A stretch of 64,000 nt of DNA from Acidipropionibacterium timonense (GCF_900605005.1 NZ_LR027558.1:1-64000); one strand, 5' to 3'; shown: positions 51,018-59,623, counted from the first letter of the stretch. Notes: a model not told the origin generated them from the sequence alone. Translations and numbers: made by a program.

Positions 51018-51500
51018 TCACATCTCGTCGGGGTGCGGGACGACCGGGAAGCAGACGTCGCAGGTGGGGTCGTCGATGGCGGCGTCGTTCCAGGAACCCC
51101 AGTACACCTCGCGCGGCGCGCCATTGCGCTGCCATCCGCGGGACCGCAGGTCGGCGTCGAGGTCGGCGTAGATGTCGTCGATCTCGGGGAAGGCCAGCTC
51201 GGCCCGACTCACCGTCACCCAGGCCTCGACGTGGGCCGGCTCGACCCGGCGCACGACCCCCTCGGGGGGGTCGAGCCGGCGGGCGTGCACCGGCTGGCAC
51301 ACCTCGACGGTGCCGGGGGAGCCCACGGTGAGTCCGTCGTGGTAGACGACGAACGGGTGCCCGGCCGGCGGCGCCATCCGCTCGAGGGTGCGCATGGTGG
51401 TGTCGATGAACTCGTCGAGCTCGTCGACGCTGATACGCCGGCTCACCGCCAGGACGTCCTGGTTGGGTACGGCGCGCCGCCGGGGCTCCTTGTGGGTCAT
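51018..51500 (-). CDS. GyrI-like/AraC effector-binding domain protein
   Basis: The 160-residue protein has the GyrI-like small-molecule-binding fold (SHS2 domain pair): VSRRISVDELDEFIDTTMRTL, PFVVYHDGL, VEVCQPV and the final EVYWGSWNDAAIDDPTCDVCFPV. Stand-alone members bind or hydrolyse small hydrophobic compounds. It has no DNA-binding domain. Its ATG overlaps the plsC-like stop, so it belongs to the SDR-acyltransferase operon. Its role there is unknown. Confidence 0.78.
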   Translation of the reverse strand: MTHKEPRRRAVPNQDVLAVSRRISVDELDEFIDTTMRTLERMAPPAGHPFVVYHDGLTVGSPGTVEVCQPVHARRLDPPEGVVRRVEPAHVEAWVTVSRAELAFPEIDDIYADLDADLRSRGWQRNGAPREVYWGSWNDAAIDDPTCDVCFPVVPHPDEM

Positions 51501-52315
51501 GACCGCTTCCCGGGGTCCTCGCCCGGCGGACGCTGCTCGTCGGGCCGGTCGTCGAGCCGGGCCGAGGCCTTGTCGAGGGCCAGGGTACGGGCGTACTCGG
51601 CCAGGGTCCTCATGCCATAGGCCCGGGCGGTCTGGTCGTGCAGTTCGATGACCTGGCGGCGGACCCGCTCGGAGAACTCGTGGGCGATCTCGCCGGGGGC
51701 CGGGGCCATGGGGTGACCGTAGACGACGTGGACCGGGGGGCGCCCCTTGGGCAGGCCGCCGTCCGACGGCATGGCGGCGAAGGACCCGACGAGGGCCACC
51801 GGGATCATCGGCACGCCGCGGGAGATGGCCAGGGCGGCCGCCCCCGGCTTGAAGGTGCCCATCGCGCCGGTGCGTGAGCGCGTCCCCTCGGGGAAGATGA
51901 GCAGGGGGACGCCGTCGGTGAGCAGCGACCCAGCCATTCCGCGCATCCCGCCGTGGGTGGCGACCCGGGCCCTGCCCTTGCCGCGGTCGACCGGGAAGGC
52001 GTTGAAGAAGACGACCGGGGTGGCCGCCTTCCACCAGGCCGTGAAGAAGTGGTCGGCGGCGGCGCCGGTGGCCAGGTACTTCGACAGCCGCCGGGGCATC
52101 GACCCGAAGATGAGTGGGGTGTCCAGGTGCGAGGAGTGGTTGGCGACGACGACGTAGGCCCCGTCGAGCCCCTCGAGGTTGGCGATGCCGTGCACGGTGA
52201 CGTTGGTGAGACGCCACACCAACGGTTTGAGCAACAGCATGTTCGCCGCCTGCCGGGTGACGGCGGTGAGGTCGTTGGTGTAACGACCCCGGTCCTTGCT
52301 CGGCTTGATGGCCAT
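51497..52315 (-). CDS. PlsC-family 1-acylglycerol-3-phosphate acyltransferase
   Basis: The 272-residue protein has the acyltransferase motifs NHSSHLD near residue 59 (the catalytic HX4D) and FPEGTRSRTG near 141. It transfers fatty acyl groups to lysophosphatidate or a related lipid at the membrane. It starts 3 bases after the SDR stop and overlaps the GyrI-like gene, so the three are one transcript. Whether it is the main PlsC or a lipid-modifying paralogue is not clear. Confidence 0.88.
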   Translation of the reverse strand: MAIKPSKDRGRYTNDLTAVTRQAANMLLLKPLVWRLTNVTVHGIANLEGLDGAYVVVANHSSHLDTPLIFGSMPRRLSKYLATGAAADHFFTAWWKAATPVVFFNAFPVDRGKGRARVATHGGMRGMAGSLLTDGVPLLIFPEGTRSRTGAMGTFKPGAAALAISRGVPMIPVALVGSFAAMPSDGGLPKGRPPVHVVYGHPMAPAPGEIAHEFSERVRRQVIELHDQTARAYGMRTLAEYARTLALDKASARLDDRPDEQRPPGEDPGKRS

Positions 52316-52318
52316 GGT

Positions 52319-53125
52319 TCAGGCCTCGCCCCCGTCCGTGACGGGGACGTCGTCCTTGTCGCGGCTCGACGAGAGGGTGCGCGAGACGAACCTCATCGCC
52401 CCCCGCGGGGCGTGGCTGGCCACGGCGATGAAGACCTTCCACAGCGGAGTCGGCACGCTGACGACCTTGCCGTGGTCGAGGTCGGACAGGGCATCGCGGA
52501 CGAGGACGTCCGGGGCGATCCAGAAGAAGTCGGGCAGGTGGTTGGCGGTCACCCCGGCGCGCGAGTGGAACTCGGTGTGCACCCACCCCGGGCACAGGGC
52601 CATGGCCTTGACGCCGGTGCCGTGCAGCTCATTGGCCAGGCCCTCGGTGAAGGTGAGCACCCAGCCCTTGATGGCCGAGTAGTTGCCGGTGTTGATCCAT
52701 GCGCTCGAGCTGGCGACGTTGAGGATGGCTCCGTGCCCGCGAGCCTTCATGGCGCGTCCGGCAGCGGCCGACAGGACGAGCACGGCCCGGACCATGACCT
52801 CGAAGGCGCGGTCCTGGAGCGCCAGGGCGGCGGGGTCGAGGATCTTGGCATGGACGGCGAAGCCGGCGTTGTTGACGAGCAGGTCGATGGGTCGGTCCGG
52901 GTCCTCGAGGCGGGCGGCGACGGCGTCGACGTCATCGCGGCTCGACAGGTCGGCCTCGATGGTCTCCACGTGAACCCCGTAGCCGGACTCGATCTCCTCC
53001 TTGATGGAGGCCATCCGTGCGGTGTCCCGGGCGACGATGACGAGATCGTCACCGCGGGCCGCCAGCTGGGTGACGAACTCCCGACCGATGCCGGAGGTGC
53101 CACCGGTGACCATGCTCGTTGCCAT
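52319..53125 (-). CDS. Short-chain dehydrogenase/reductase
   Basis: The 268-residue SDR has the cofactor motif VTGGTSGIGRE near residue 6, the NNAG motif (LLVNNAGF), a Ser in ASSSAWI and the YSAIKGW active-site Tyr-x-x-x-Lys. It reduces or oxidises a carbonyl/hydroxyl with NAD(P)(H); co-transcription with an acyltransferase hints at a lipid substrate. The ATG at 53125 follows a TACATT -10 box by 7 bases, which indicates a leaderless mRNA; an in-frame TTG at 53134 is less likely. Confidence 0.88.
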   Translation of the reverse strand: MATSMVTGGTSGIGREFVTQLAARGDDLVIVARDTARMASIKEEIESGYGVHVETIEADLSSRDDVDAVAARLEDPDRPIDLLVNNAGFAVHAKILDPAALALQDRAFEVMVRAVLVLSAAAGRAMKARGHGAILNVASSSAWINTGNYSAIKGWVLTFTEGLANELHGTGVKAMALCPGWVHTEFHSRAGVTANHLPDFFWIAPDVLVRDALSDLDHGKVVSVPTPLWKVFIAVASHAPRGAMRFVSRTLSSSRDKDDVPVTDGGEA

Positions 53126-53428
53126 GGTGCCCAATGTACGGCACGGGGCACATGGTCGACAGGGTTGTGACGCCAGCTGGGCCGACGGCGACCTCCTGGT
53201 CGGTCAAGGGAGGCCGCCGTCTGGTCGAATGCTGACCTGATCGCCCGACTGACCACGTCATTCAGGACCGGAGCGCCGCCCGCGCAGCCGGATCGACTTG
53301 GCTCATGAGGAACTGCGACCTCGCCCGGACACCGCCGGCGGAGACACGCGGCCGGTGGTCGGGTGTAGCGAAGGATAGCGGGGTATAGCGATCTGCTACA
53401 TGGCGCTAGATTTCACTACACTTGGGAT
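53126..53428. promoter_or_regulatory. 303-base spacer with phased TAGCG repeats before the ATPase gene
   Basis: TAGCG occurs at 53366, 53376 and 53386, spaced exactly 10 bases apart, and its complement CGCTA at 53404-53408. TGTAGCGAA (53364-53372) and TTCACTACA (53412-53420) form an outer imperfect inverted pair. A TACACT -10 box at 53417-53422 ends 6 bases before the GTG at 53429. The left part, 53126-53360, shows the SDR promoter and no other gene. Confidence 0.6.
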
Positions 53429-54598
53429 GTGGAGAGGACACAGAACCCGTATTCGCCCGGGGCAGGGCGAACGCCGGCAGCGTTCGTGGGCCGTGACGCG
53501 CAGCTCGAGGCCTGGTTCGTGGGGTTGCAACGCATCGAACACAACCTGTCAGCCAGGCCGCTGGCCCTCTACGGGCTGCGTGGTGTGGGCGAGACGGTGC
53601 TGTTGAACAGGATGCGCCGCGACGCCGAGGGCCGCGGCTGGCTCACCGCGAAGGTGGAGGCCGGTGCCGGCAAGAGCCTGCGCGAAGCGCTCGGCGAGGC
53701 TCTCTACGGCCCCTTGGCGGACCTGGCGCGGCCCAGTGCCGGGATGCGGCTGCTCAAAGGGCTGCGGACCGCGCTCAGCTTCAAGGCATCCTATGACTCC
53801 ACCGGAACCTGGTCCTTCGGGCTGGACCTGGCCGACGCGCCCGGGGGTGGCGCCAACAGCGGCGTGCTGGAGACCGACCTGACCAAGCTGGTCAAGGACC
53901 TGTCCGGTGCCGGCGCCGAGACCGGTCATGGGCTGGCGATCCTCATCGACGAGGCCCAGGACCTCGACCGCGACGAGCTCACTGCGCTGTGCGCCGTTGC
54001 GCACCAGGCCTCGCAGGACGACTGGCCCTTCCTGCTCGCGGTCGCCGGGCTGCCCAGCCTTCCTCGGGATCTGGCCGAGGCCAAGTCGTACGCGGAACGG
54101 TTGTTCGACTACCATCACATCGACACCCTGGCCGCCGACCAGGCCCGCCTCGCATTGCTCAGCCCCGCACAGGACGCCGGCGCCACATGGGACGGCGACG
54201 CCCTTGAGCTGGTCGTCTCGACCGCCGAGGGGTACCCCTATTTCCTGCAGCAGTACGGTGAGAGCGCTTGGAACCAAGCACCCCAGTCCCCCATCACCCT
54301 TGTCGATGCCCGCATCGGCGTCGCCGACGGCACCCTTGCCCTCGACACCGGATTCTTCCGCTCACGCTGGGATCGGGCCACCCGGGCCGAACGTGACTAC
54401 CTGCGCGCCATGGCAATTGACGCCGGCGACAGCTCCACCAGCGACGTTGCCCGGCGATTGGGGCGCCACCTCAGTAGCCTGGGACCCACCCGCGCCAAAC
54501 TCATCGACAAAGGCCTCATCTACTCCCCTGAACACGGTCGCATCGCATTCACCGTGCCCGGTATGCAGACCTTCATCAACCGTCAGTCCACCGAATAG
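53429..54598 (+). CDS. Solitary AAA-type ATPase with substituted Walker A lysine and C-terminal winged helix
   Basis: The 389-residue protein resembles Orc/Cdc6-like or STAND-type AAA ATPases: an N-terminal VGRDAQLEAW segment, a P-loop region GLRGVGETVLL at 49-59, Walker B ILIDEAQD at 171-178, a sensor-like LLAVAGLPSLP and a C-terminal winged helix (SSTSDVARRLGRHLSSLG). The P-loop has Glu55 (GAG) where the essential lysine (AAG) is expected. It is not in an operon and appears leaderless. The function is unknown; the altered P-loop suggests nucleotide binding without hydrolysis, or decay. Confidence 0.8.
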   Translation: MERTQNPYSPGAGRTPAAFVGRDAQLEAWFVGLQRIEHNLSARPLALYGLRGVGETVLLNRMRRDAEGRGWLTAKVEAGAGKSLREALGEALYGPLADLARPSAGMRLLKGLRTALSFKASYDSTGTWSFGLDLADAPGGGANSGVLETDLTKLVKDLSGAGAETGHGLAILIDEAQDLDRDELTALCAVAHQASQDDWPFLLAVAGLPSLPRDLAEAKSYAERLFDYHHIDTLAADQARLALLSPAQDAGATWDGDALELVVSTAEGYPYFLQQYGESAWNQAPQSPITLVDARIGVADGTLALDTGFFRSRWDRATRAERDYLRAMAIDAGDSSTSDVARRLGRHLSSLGPTRAKLIDKGLIYSPEHGRIAFTVPGMQTFINRQSTE

Positions 54599-54660
54599 CC
54601 CATCCTGAGTCCAGGCCGTCAACGACGACCTCGTGACCCGAACCGCCTACGCTCGGGACC

Positions 54661-55464
54661 ATGACTGAACCGCTGATCGGTGCCCACGTCGACCTGTCCG
54701 ACGCCATCGACGCCGCCCGGGCCCGAGCTGCCGACGTCGTCCAGGTGGTCCTCGGCGACCCGCAGTCGTGGCGCCGGCCGTCGGTGGACTTCCCCGGCGG
54801 GGCACCCGGGCTGCGGGAAGCCGCCGAGGCCGCCGGGGTCGCCCTGGTGGTGCACTCGGCCTTCGTCATCAACGTGGCCTCGCTCAACAACCGCGTCCGC
54901 ATCCCCAGTCGCAAGCTCCTCCAGCAGACCCTCGAGGTCGCCTCGCAGGTCGGCGCGCTGGGCGTCGTCGTCCACGGAGGACACGTGCGCGCCGGAGAAC
55001 CGGTCGAGCAGGGTCAGGATAACTGGCGCAAGGCCGTCGACGGACTCGACCTGCCGGTACCCCTGCTGCTCGAGAACACTGCCGGGGGAGAGCACGCCAT
55101 GGCCCGCACCCTGGACCGTCTGGCCGGGACCTGGCAGGCCATCTCGACGGCGTCGGGAGCCGACCGCGTGGGGTTCTGCCTGGACACCTGTCACGCCTTC
55201 GCCGCCGGCCTCGACATGACCACCCTCGTCGACGACGTCCGTGCCGTCACCGGGCGGATCGATCTGGTGCACGTCAACGACTCCCAGGGTCCGGCCGGGT
55301 CGGGGCGCGACCGGCACGCCAACCTCGGGCAGGGCCAGATCGACCCCGACGAGCTGGCCCGGGTCGTGCGGGACGCAGCCGCACCGCTCGTCGTCGAGAC
55401 CCCCGGGGACGCCGTCGGCCAGGCGACGGACGTCGCCTGGTTGCGGGAACGGCTGGCGGACTGA
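54661..55464 (+). CDS. nfo: Endonuclease IV (AP endonuclease)
   Basis: The 267-residue TIM-barrel enzyme cleaves DNA 5' of abasic sites in base-excision repair. Zinc ligands appear in order: VVHSAF near residue 62, VVHGGH near 102, LLENTAG near 143, CLDTCHAFAAG near 177, HVNDSQ near 203, DRHANLGQG near 217 and VETPG near 246. A TACGCT -10 box ends 7 bases before the ATG at 54661. Confidence 0.93.
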   Translation: MTEPLIGAHVDLSDAIDAARARAADVVQVVLGDPQSWRRPSVDFPGGAPGLREAAEAAGVALVVHSAFVINVASLNNRVRIPSRKLLQQTLEVASQVGALGVVVHGGHVRAGEPVEQGQDNWRKAVDGLDLPVPLLLENTAGGEHAMARTLDRLAGTWQAISTASGADRVGFCLDTCHAFAAGLDMTTLVDDVRAVTGRIDLVHVNDSQGPAGSGRDRHANLGQGQIDPDELARVVRDAAAPLVVETPGDAVGQATDVAWLRERLAD

Positions 55465-55534
55465 GGGGCGGGGGCGACGCCACTACCATGGGGTCGTCCG
55501 GAGGGTGTCCTCCGAGGAGGTGAGGAGCCACCCC

Positions 55535-57562
55535 ATGCCAGCCGATCCCATGAGCACGTCAGCCGGGAGCACGTCAGCCGGTCCGAGCGGTGCGACCGTC
55601 GACCCCACGAGCGTGCTGCTCGGCGCCGCCGACCCGACGGAGGATCGGAGCGCCGTCCACCTGGCGCACATGTTCCGTCGGGTGTGCCGCGACCACGGAT
55701 TCCGGCCGGCGGTGCGGGTGCGCGACGACGGTCGATGGGTCATCCGGACCTTCGCGCAGACCCGTCGTCGGGTCGACGCCCTGGCCAGATCCCTGGTCGA
55801 GCCGGGAACGGTGGTGCCCGACGGGCTGCAGCGCGGTGACCGGATCGCCATCCTCGCCCACAACCGACCCGAGTGGCTCGAGGTCGACCTCGCGGCGATG
55901 ACGATCGGCGTCGTGCCGGTCCCGATCTACCCGACGAGCACCCCCGACCAGATCGTCCACATCGTCACCGACTCGGGGGCCAGGGCCGTCGTCGTGTCGG
56001 ACGCCGGTCTGCGTGACCGGGTGCTCGGTGCCGCCGACCGGATGCCGACCCTGGCGGCGGTCGTCACCATGGACGACGCGGGTCCCGGGGACCCGGTCGA
56101 CGAGCCGGGCGGCGGGAGTCCGGTCGCCGTGGTGAGCTTGGCGACGCTGCTGGCTCGCGGAGAGGTGGAACCCGGCGACGACGTCCGCGTCGTGGCGCTC
56201 ATCGGTGTCGTCGAGGAGAGGATGTCCCGGTCGTCCGGGGACGACGTCGCCGGCATCATCTACACCTCCGGGACGACGGGCTCACCCAAGGGCGTCATGC
56301 TCACCCACCGCGGCACCATGGCGGAGATCGATGCCCTCGACGCCTTCTTCGACTTCAAGCCGACCGATCACTCGCTGTGCTTCCTGCCGCTGTCCCACGC
56401 CCTCGAGTGGGGCTGGACGATGGTCGTGCTCAGCCATGGTTGTCTCAACACCTTCGTCCCCAACCCCAAGACCGTCGGCGCGATGCTGGCGCAGGTGCGT
56501 CCGACCCTCTTCGTCAGCGTCCCCAAGCTCTACGAGCAGGTCATGTCGGTGGCCCGCGAGAAGGTGCAGTCCTCGCGGACGAAGACCCGGCTCTTCGACT
56601 GGTCGCTCGACATCGGTTCCCAGTGGTGGCGCTGTCAGGAGGAGGGCCGCCGGCCGGACCGGGGACTGCGGTGGCGTCACAAGGTGGCGGATGCCCTCGT
56701 CCTCAAGGCCATCCGGGACGCCATCGGCGGACCCAAGACCGCCCTGGCGGCCGGCGGAGCGCCGCTGCGCAGTGAGGTCGAGGAGTTCCTCGCCGCCTGC
56801 GGGATCCTCGTCAGCCAGGGGTACGGGCTCACCGAGGCCGGGCCGCTCGTGAGCTTCAACTGCCCCGGTGCGCACAAGTTCGGCACCGCCGGACGCCCCA
56901 TCGTCGGGTCGCGGATCAAGGTCGGGGAGGAGGGGGAGATCCTCTACCAGGGGCCGAACATCATGAAGGGCTACTGGAACCAGCCCGAGGCGACGGCGTC
57001 GACCGTCGAGGACGGATGGCTGCACACCGGCGACATCGGGCACGTGGACGACGACGGGTACCTCGTCATCACCGACCGGCTCAAGGACATCATCGTCACC
57101 CTCAACGGCAAGAACATCGCACCGCAGCCCATCGAAGCGGAGTTGCTGCGTGACCCGCTGTTCGAGCACGCCGTCATCCTCGGTGACAACCGTCCGTGCC
57201 TCACCCTGCTCGTCAAGCCCTCCCTGCCACAGGTCGAGGAGCTCGCCGAGAGGTTGCACATCTCGGCCCTGTCGATGCCGGAGAAACTGCGCAGCCCCGA
57301 GTTGGCCGAGGAGATCCGCAAGCGGGTGGCGGCGATGACCGAGAAGCTGCCGCACCAGGAGCAGATCCGGGACCTGCACGTGCTGTGGGACGAGTTCACC
57401 ACCGACAACGGGCTGCTCACCCCGACCCTCAAGGTCCGACGCCATGAGGTCGAGAAGCGGTTCACCGAGGTCATCGACGAGATGTACGGGCGGCTGGCCC
57501 GGATGCGCAAGTCGGGTGGACAGGCCCGCGAGGGCCGCGACGACGGATCGACGGAGGACTGA
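55535..57562 (+). CDS. Long-chain acyl-CoA synthetase (AMP-binding, FadD type)
   Basis: The 675-residue adenylate-forming enzyme activates fatty acids to acyl-CoA. It has the P-loop-like YTSGTTGSPKG at 243-253, LPLSHALEWGW, QGYGLTEAGPLVS near 430 and the DGWLHTGDIG and DRLKDIIVTLNGKNIAPQPIE motifs near 490-530. A Ser/Thr/Gly-rich stretch of about 30 residues opens the protein. GAGGAG lies ahead of the ATG at 55535. The rhodanese gene starts 3 bases after its stop. Confidence 0.92.
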   Translation: MPADPMSTSAGSTSAGPSGATVDPTSVLLGAADPTEDRSAVHLAHMFRRVCRDHGFRPAVRVRDDGRWVIRTFAQTRRRVDALARSLVEPGTVVPDGLQRGDRIAILAHNRPEWLEVDLAAMTIGVVPVPIYPTSTPDQIVHIVTDSGARAVVVSDAGLRDRVLGAADRMPTLAAVVTMDDAGPGDPVDEPGGGSPVAVVSLATLLARGEVEPGDDVRVVALIGVVEERMSRSSGDDVAGIIYTSGTTGSPKGVMLTHRGTMAEIDALDAFFDFKPTDHSLCFLPLSHALEWGWTMVVLSHGCLNTFVPNPKTVGAMLAQVRPTLFVSVPKLYEQVMSVAREKVQSSRTKTRLFDWSLDIGSQWWRCQEEGRRPDRGLRWRHKVADALVLKAIRDAIGGPKTALAAGGAPLRSEVEEFLAACGILVSQGYGLTEAGPLVSFNCPGAHKFGTAGRPIVGSRIKVGEEGEILYQGPNIMKGYWNQPEATASTVEDGWLHTGDIGHVDDDGYLVITDRLKDIIVTLNGKNIAPQPIEAELLRDPLFEHAVILGDNRPCLTLLVKPSLPQVEELAERLHISALSMPEKLRSPELAEEIRKRVAAMTEKLPHQEQIRDLHVLWDEFTTDNGLLTPTLKVRRHEVEKRFTEVIDEMYGRLARMRKSGGQAREGRDDGSTED

Positions 57563-57565
57563 CCC

Positions 57566-57949
57566 ATGGGATTTCGTGACTTCCTCGCCCGCCGCGGCAT
57601 GCCCGAGGGGGGCATCGACGTGCCGGCCGCCTTGCTGGCCCTGGCCAACGGCGGGGTCCTCGTCGACGTGCGCACCCGCGGTGAGTACGAGGCCGGGCAC
57701 GCCCCTGGGTCGCGGCTCGTCAGCCCCAAGGAGCTCTTGGCCGATCCCTTCACCGCGGTCTACGGCGACGACCCCCTGGCCGAGCCGGATCCACACTTCA
57801 TCCTCGTGTGCGACATCGGCCTGCGGTCGGGCCACCTCGTCCAGCCGATCCGTGACAAGGGGTACGACGCCGACTTCATCGCCGGTGGGCTCGGCGCCTG
57901 GCGGGCCGCCGGGGAGATCCTCATCCCGGGGCCGCCGCGGGAGCGGTGA
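57566..57949 (+). CDS. Rhodanese-like domain protein
   Basis: The 127-residue single-domain rhodanese has the fold signature LVDVRTRGEYEAGHAPGSRLVS near residue 33 and an active-site cysteine in LVCDIGLRSG near 88, followed by GGLGAWRAAG. Such proteins transfer sulfane sulfur. It starts 3 bases after the acyl-CoA synthetase stop and is probably co-transcribed. Confidence 0.88.
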   Translation: MGFRDFLARRGMPEGGIDVPAALLALANGGVLVDVRTRGEYEAGHAPGSRLVSPKELLADPFTAVYGDDPLAEPDPHFILVCDIGLRSGHLVQPIRDKGYDADFIAGGLGAWRAAGEILIPGPPRER

Positions 57950-58040
57950 GGCAGGCCGTTCGCCGAATCTTCCTCGGTGGGTGGTTCGGGGGCGGGTCCG
58001 ACCGTCGTCGGCCGTCGTTCCATGGTTCGGCCGTGACCTC

Positions 58041-58163
58041 GCTCCGGAACGTGTCGTGGGGCCGGTCCTGCCCGGCACTGTGCTCCGGAAACGGTCGTCG
58101 GGCTGACGCCGGCCAGCACTGTGCGCCGGAAAGCGTCATGGGACTGACGCCGGCCAGCACCTT
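58041..58163. repeat. Tandem repeat, 41-bp unit, three copies
   Basis: Units start at 58041, 58082 and 58123, each opening GC(T/G)CCGGAA and ending in GGC(C)(A/C)GCAC. Copies 2 and 3 share CTGACGCCGGCCAGCAC exactly; copy 1 is more divergent, and a decayed fourth copy begins at 58164. The unit length is not a multiple of three, so a coding repeat is unlikely. Confidence 0.8.
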
Positions 58164-58254
58164 GCGCCAGAAGATGGACGTTGCTCCTGGTATTTCCGGA
58201 GCGGGGTGGAGGTTCTGGCGCTTGGTCGGGGGCGGGGGCTCGGGGCTGGTGGTT

Positions 58255-58360
58255 TGTGGAGCAGGGTGCCGGATGTGGAGCAGGGTGCCGGATGTGGAGC
58301 GAGGTGTCGGTGATGGAGCGAGGTGCCGGGTCTGGAGCAGGGTGCCGGCGATGGAGCGGA
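58255..58360. repeat. Tandem repeat, 19-bp unit, five copies plus a partial
   Basis: Consecutive 19-base units begin at 58255, 58274, 58293, 58312 and 58331, with a partial unit at 58350. The consensus is NNTGGAGC(A/G)(G/A)GGTGCCGGN; the first two units are identical. It lies about 210 bases before rpsF. With the 41-bp array it fills most of a 622-base stretch (57950-58571) that has no gene. Confidence 0.85.
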
Positions 58361-58521
58361 GAGGGCGCGGAGCGCGTGGTGGGGCTCACCGCCCGGCGAC
58401 GGGCCCGCGAGCACGGTGGCGCCGCCCACCCCGGACCGGTACACTTGGCGACCGGCTGTCCCTGCGGGGACGCCGGCGTCACCGGGTGACAGCACCCGGC
58501 GACAGGCATATCGCCCTCCTG

Positions 58522-58543
58522 CCACGGGACGTCCCCGTGGCCG
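58522..58543 (+). promoter_or_regulatory. Hairpin in the rpsF leader, possible S6:S18 autoregulatory element
   Basis: CCACGGG and CCCGTGG form a perfect 7-bp stem around ACGTC, followed at once by CCG and then the GAGGAGG ribosome site. In several bacteria the S6:S18 complex represses its operon by binding an mRNA hairpin with a conserved unpaired CCG. The match is only suggestive. Confidence 0.35.
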
Positions 58544-58571
58544 CTGAGACCAGAGGAGGTGGAGTCAGCGT

Positions 58572-58862
58572 ATGCGTAAGTACGAGGTCATGATCCTCAT
58601 CGATCCCACCGTCGACGAGCGTCAGGTCGATTCCCACTTGGAGAAGTACCTGAAGGTCGTCACGGACGAGAAGGGGTCCGTCGACAAGGTTGATGTCTGG
58701 GGCAAGCGTCGCCTCGCCTATGACATCCAGAACAAGTCGGAGGCGATCTACGTCGTCCTCGACGTCACCTGCGAGCCGGCGACGGTTCAGGAGGTCGACC
58801 GACTTCTCGCCATCGACGAGAAGATCATGCGCACCAAGGTCATGCGTCCCGACATGCACTGA
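58572..58862 (+). CDS. rpsF: 30S ribosomal protein S6
   Basis: The 96-residue protein has the S6 pattern [16 protein letters not shown] at the start and [20 protein letters not shown] in the middle. It binds S18 in the platform of the small subunit. A strong purine-rich ribosome site precedes the ATG. It opens the conserved rpsF-ssb-rpsR-rplI operon. Confidence 0.98.
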   Translation: MRKYEVMILIDPTVDERQVDSHLEKYLKVVTDEKGSVDKVDVWGKRRLAYDIQNKSEAIYVVLDVTCEPATVQEVDRLLAIDEKIMRTKVMRPDMH

Positions 58863-59050
58863 CGCGACGCCGTCGCGACAGTGGGCCGGACGCCCAACCG
58901 AGGACCCGCCGGACATCCGGCAGGCCGTCCGAGTGCCGGGCCATGACGGCGTCGACCGGTTCGACGAGAACTGTCAGACCCACCCGGCACACTGGAACCC
59001 GGGGCATCACAGGATGCCCGACACGCAACCGTTCCGATTCGGAGACTCAC

Positions 59051-59623
59051 ATGGCAGGCGAAACACCCATCACCGTGATCGGCAACCTCACCGCCGATCC
59101 CGAACTGCGCTTCACCCCCAACGGGGTGCCCGTGGCCAACTTCACCGTGGCCTCGACCCCGCGCACCTTCGACCGTCAGTCCAACGAGTGGCGCGACGGT
59201 GAGGCGATGTTCCTCAACTGTTCCGTGTGGCGTCAGTACGCCGAGAACGTCGCCGAGTCCCTGTCCAAGGGGATGCGCGTCGTCGTCCAGGGCAACCTCA
59301 AGGCCCGGTCCTACGAGGATCGTGACGGGAACCGTCGCACCTCGTACGAGATCGACGTCCAGGAGGTCGGCCCGTCGCTGAGGTACGCCTCGGCGAAGGT
59401 CACCCGCAACCCGTCGGGTGGCGGCCAGGGTGGGGGCAACTGGGGTGGCAACTCCGGTGGCTCCAACCAGGGCGGCTCGTGGGGTGGCAACTCCGGTGGC
59501 CAGGGCAACGGTGGCGGCAACTGGGGCGGCAACCAGGGGTCCTACAACAACGGTGGCAATGACAACCGGGGCGGCGGCGTCGATCCCTGGGCCCAGGCCC
59601 AGAACGACGAACCCCCGTTCTGA
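59051..59623 (+). CDS. ssb: Single-stranded DNA-binding protein
   Basis: The 190-residue protein has an N-terminal OB-fold ([23 protein letters not shown] near residues 9-31, and [13 protein letters not shown] near 83), a Gly/Asn/Gln-rich linker from about 118 with repeated GGNWGGN units, and the acidic partner-binding tail NDEPPF. It coats single-stranded DNA in replication and repair. GGAG precedes the ATG at 59051. Confidence 0.97.
   Translation: MAGETPITVIGNLTADPELRFTPNGVPVANFTVASTPRTFDRQSNEWRDGEAMFLNCSVWRQYAENVAESLSKGMRVVVQGNLKARSYEDRDGNRRTSYEIDVQEVGPSLRYASAKVTRNPSGGGQGGGNWGGNSGGSNQGGSWGGNSGGQGNGGGNWGGNQGSYNNGGNDNRGGGVDPWAQAQNDEPPF

Noticed and set aside
53655-53680. GAGAGKS at residues 79-83 of the solitary ATPase as a displaced P-loop
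   Set aside because: It lacks the preceding beta-strand and the first glycine of GxxxxGK[ST], and comes after the strand expected to follow the true P-loop.
58255-58360. The 19-bp tandem array looked at first like a CRISPR or a repeat protein gene
   Set aside because: There are no unique spacers, no cas genes, and the units are contiguous. The open frames across it are Gly/Arg-rich and differ between units.
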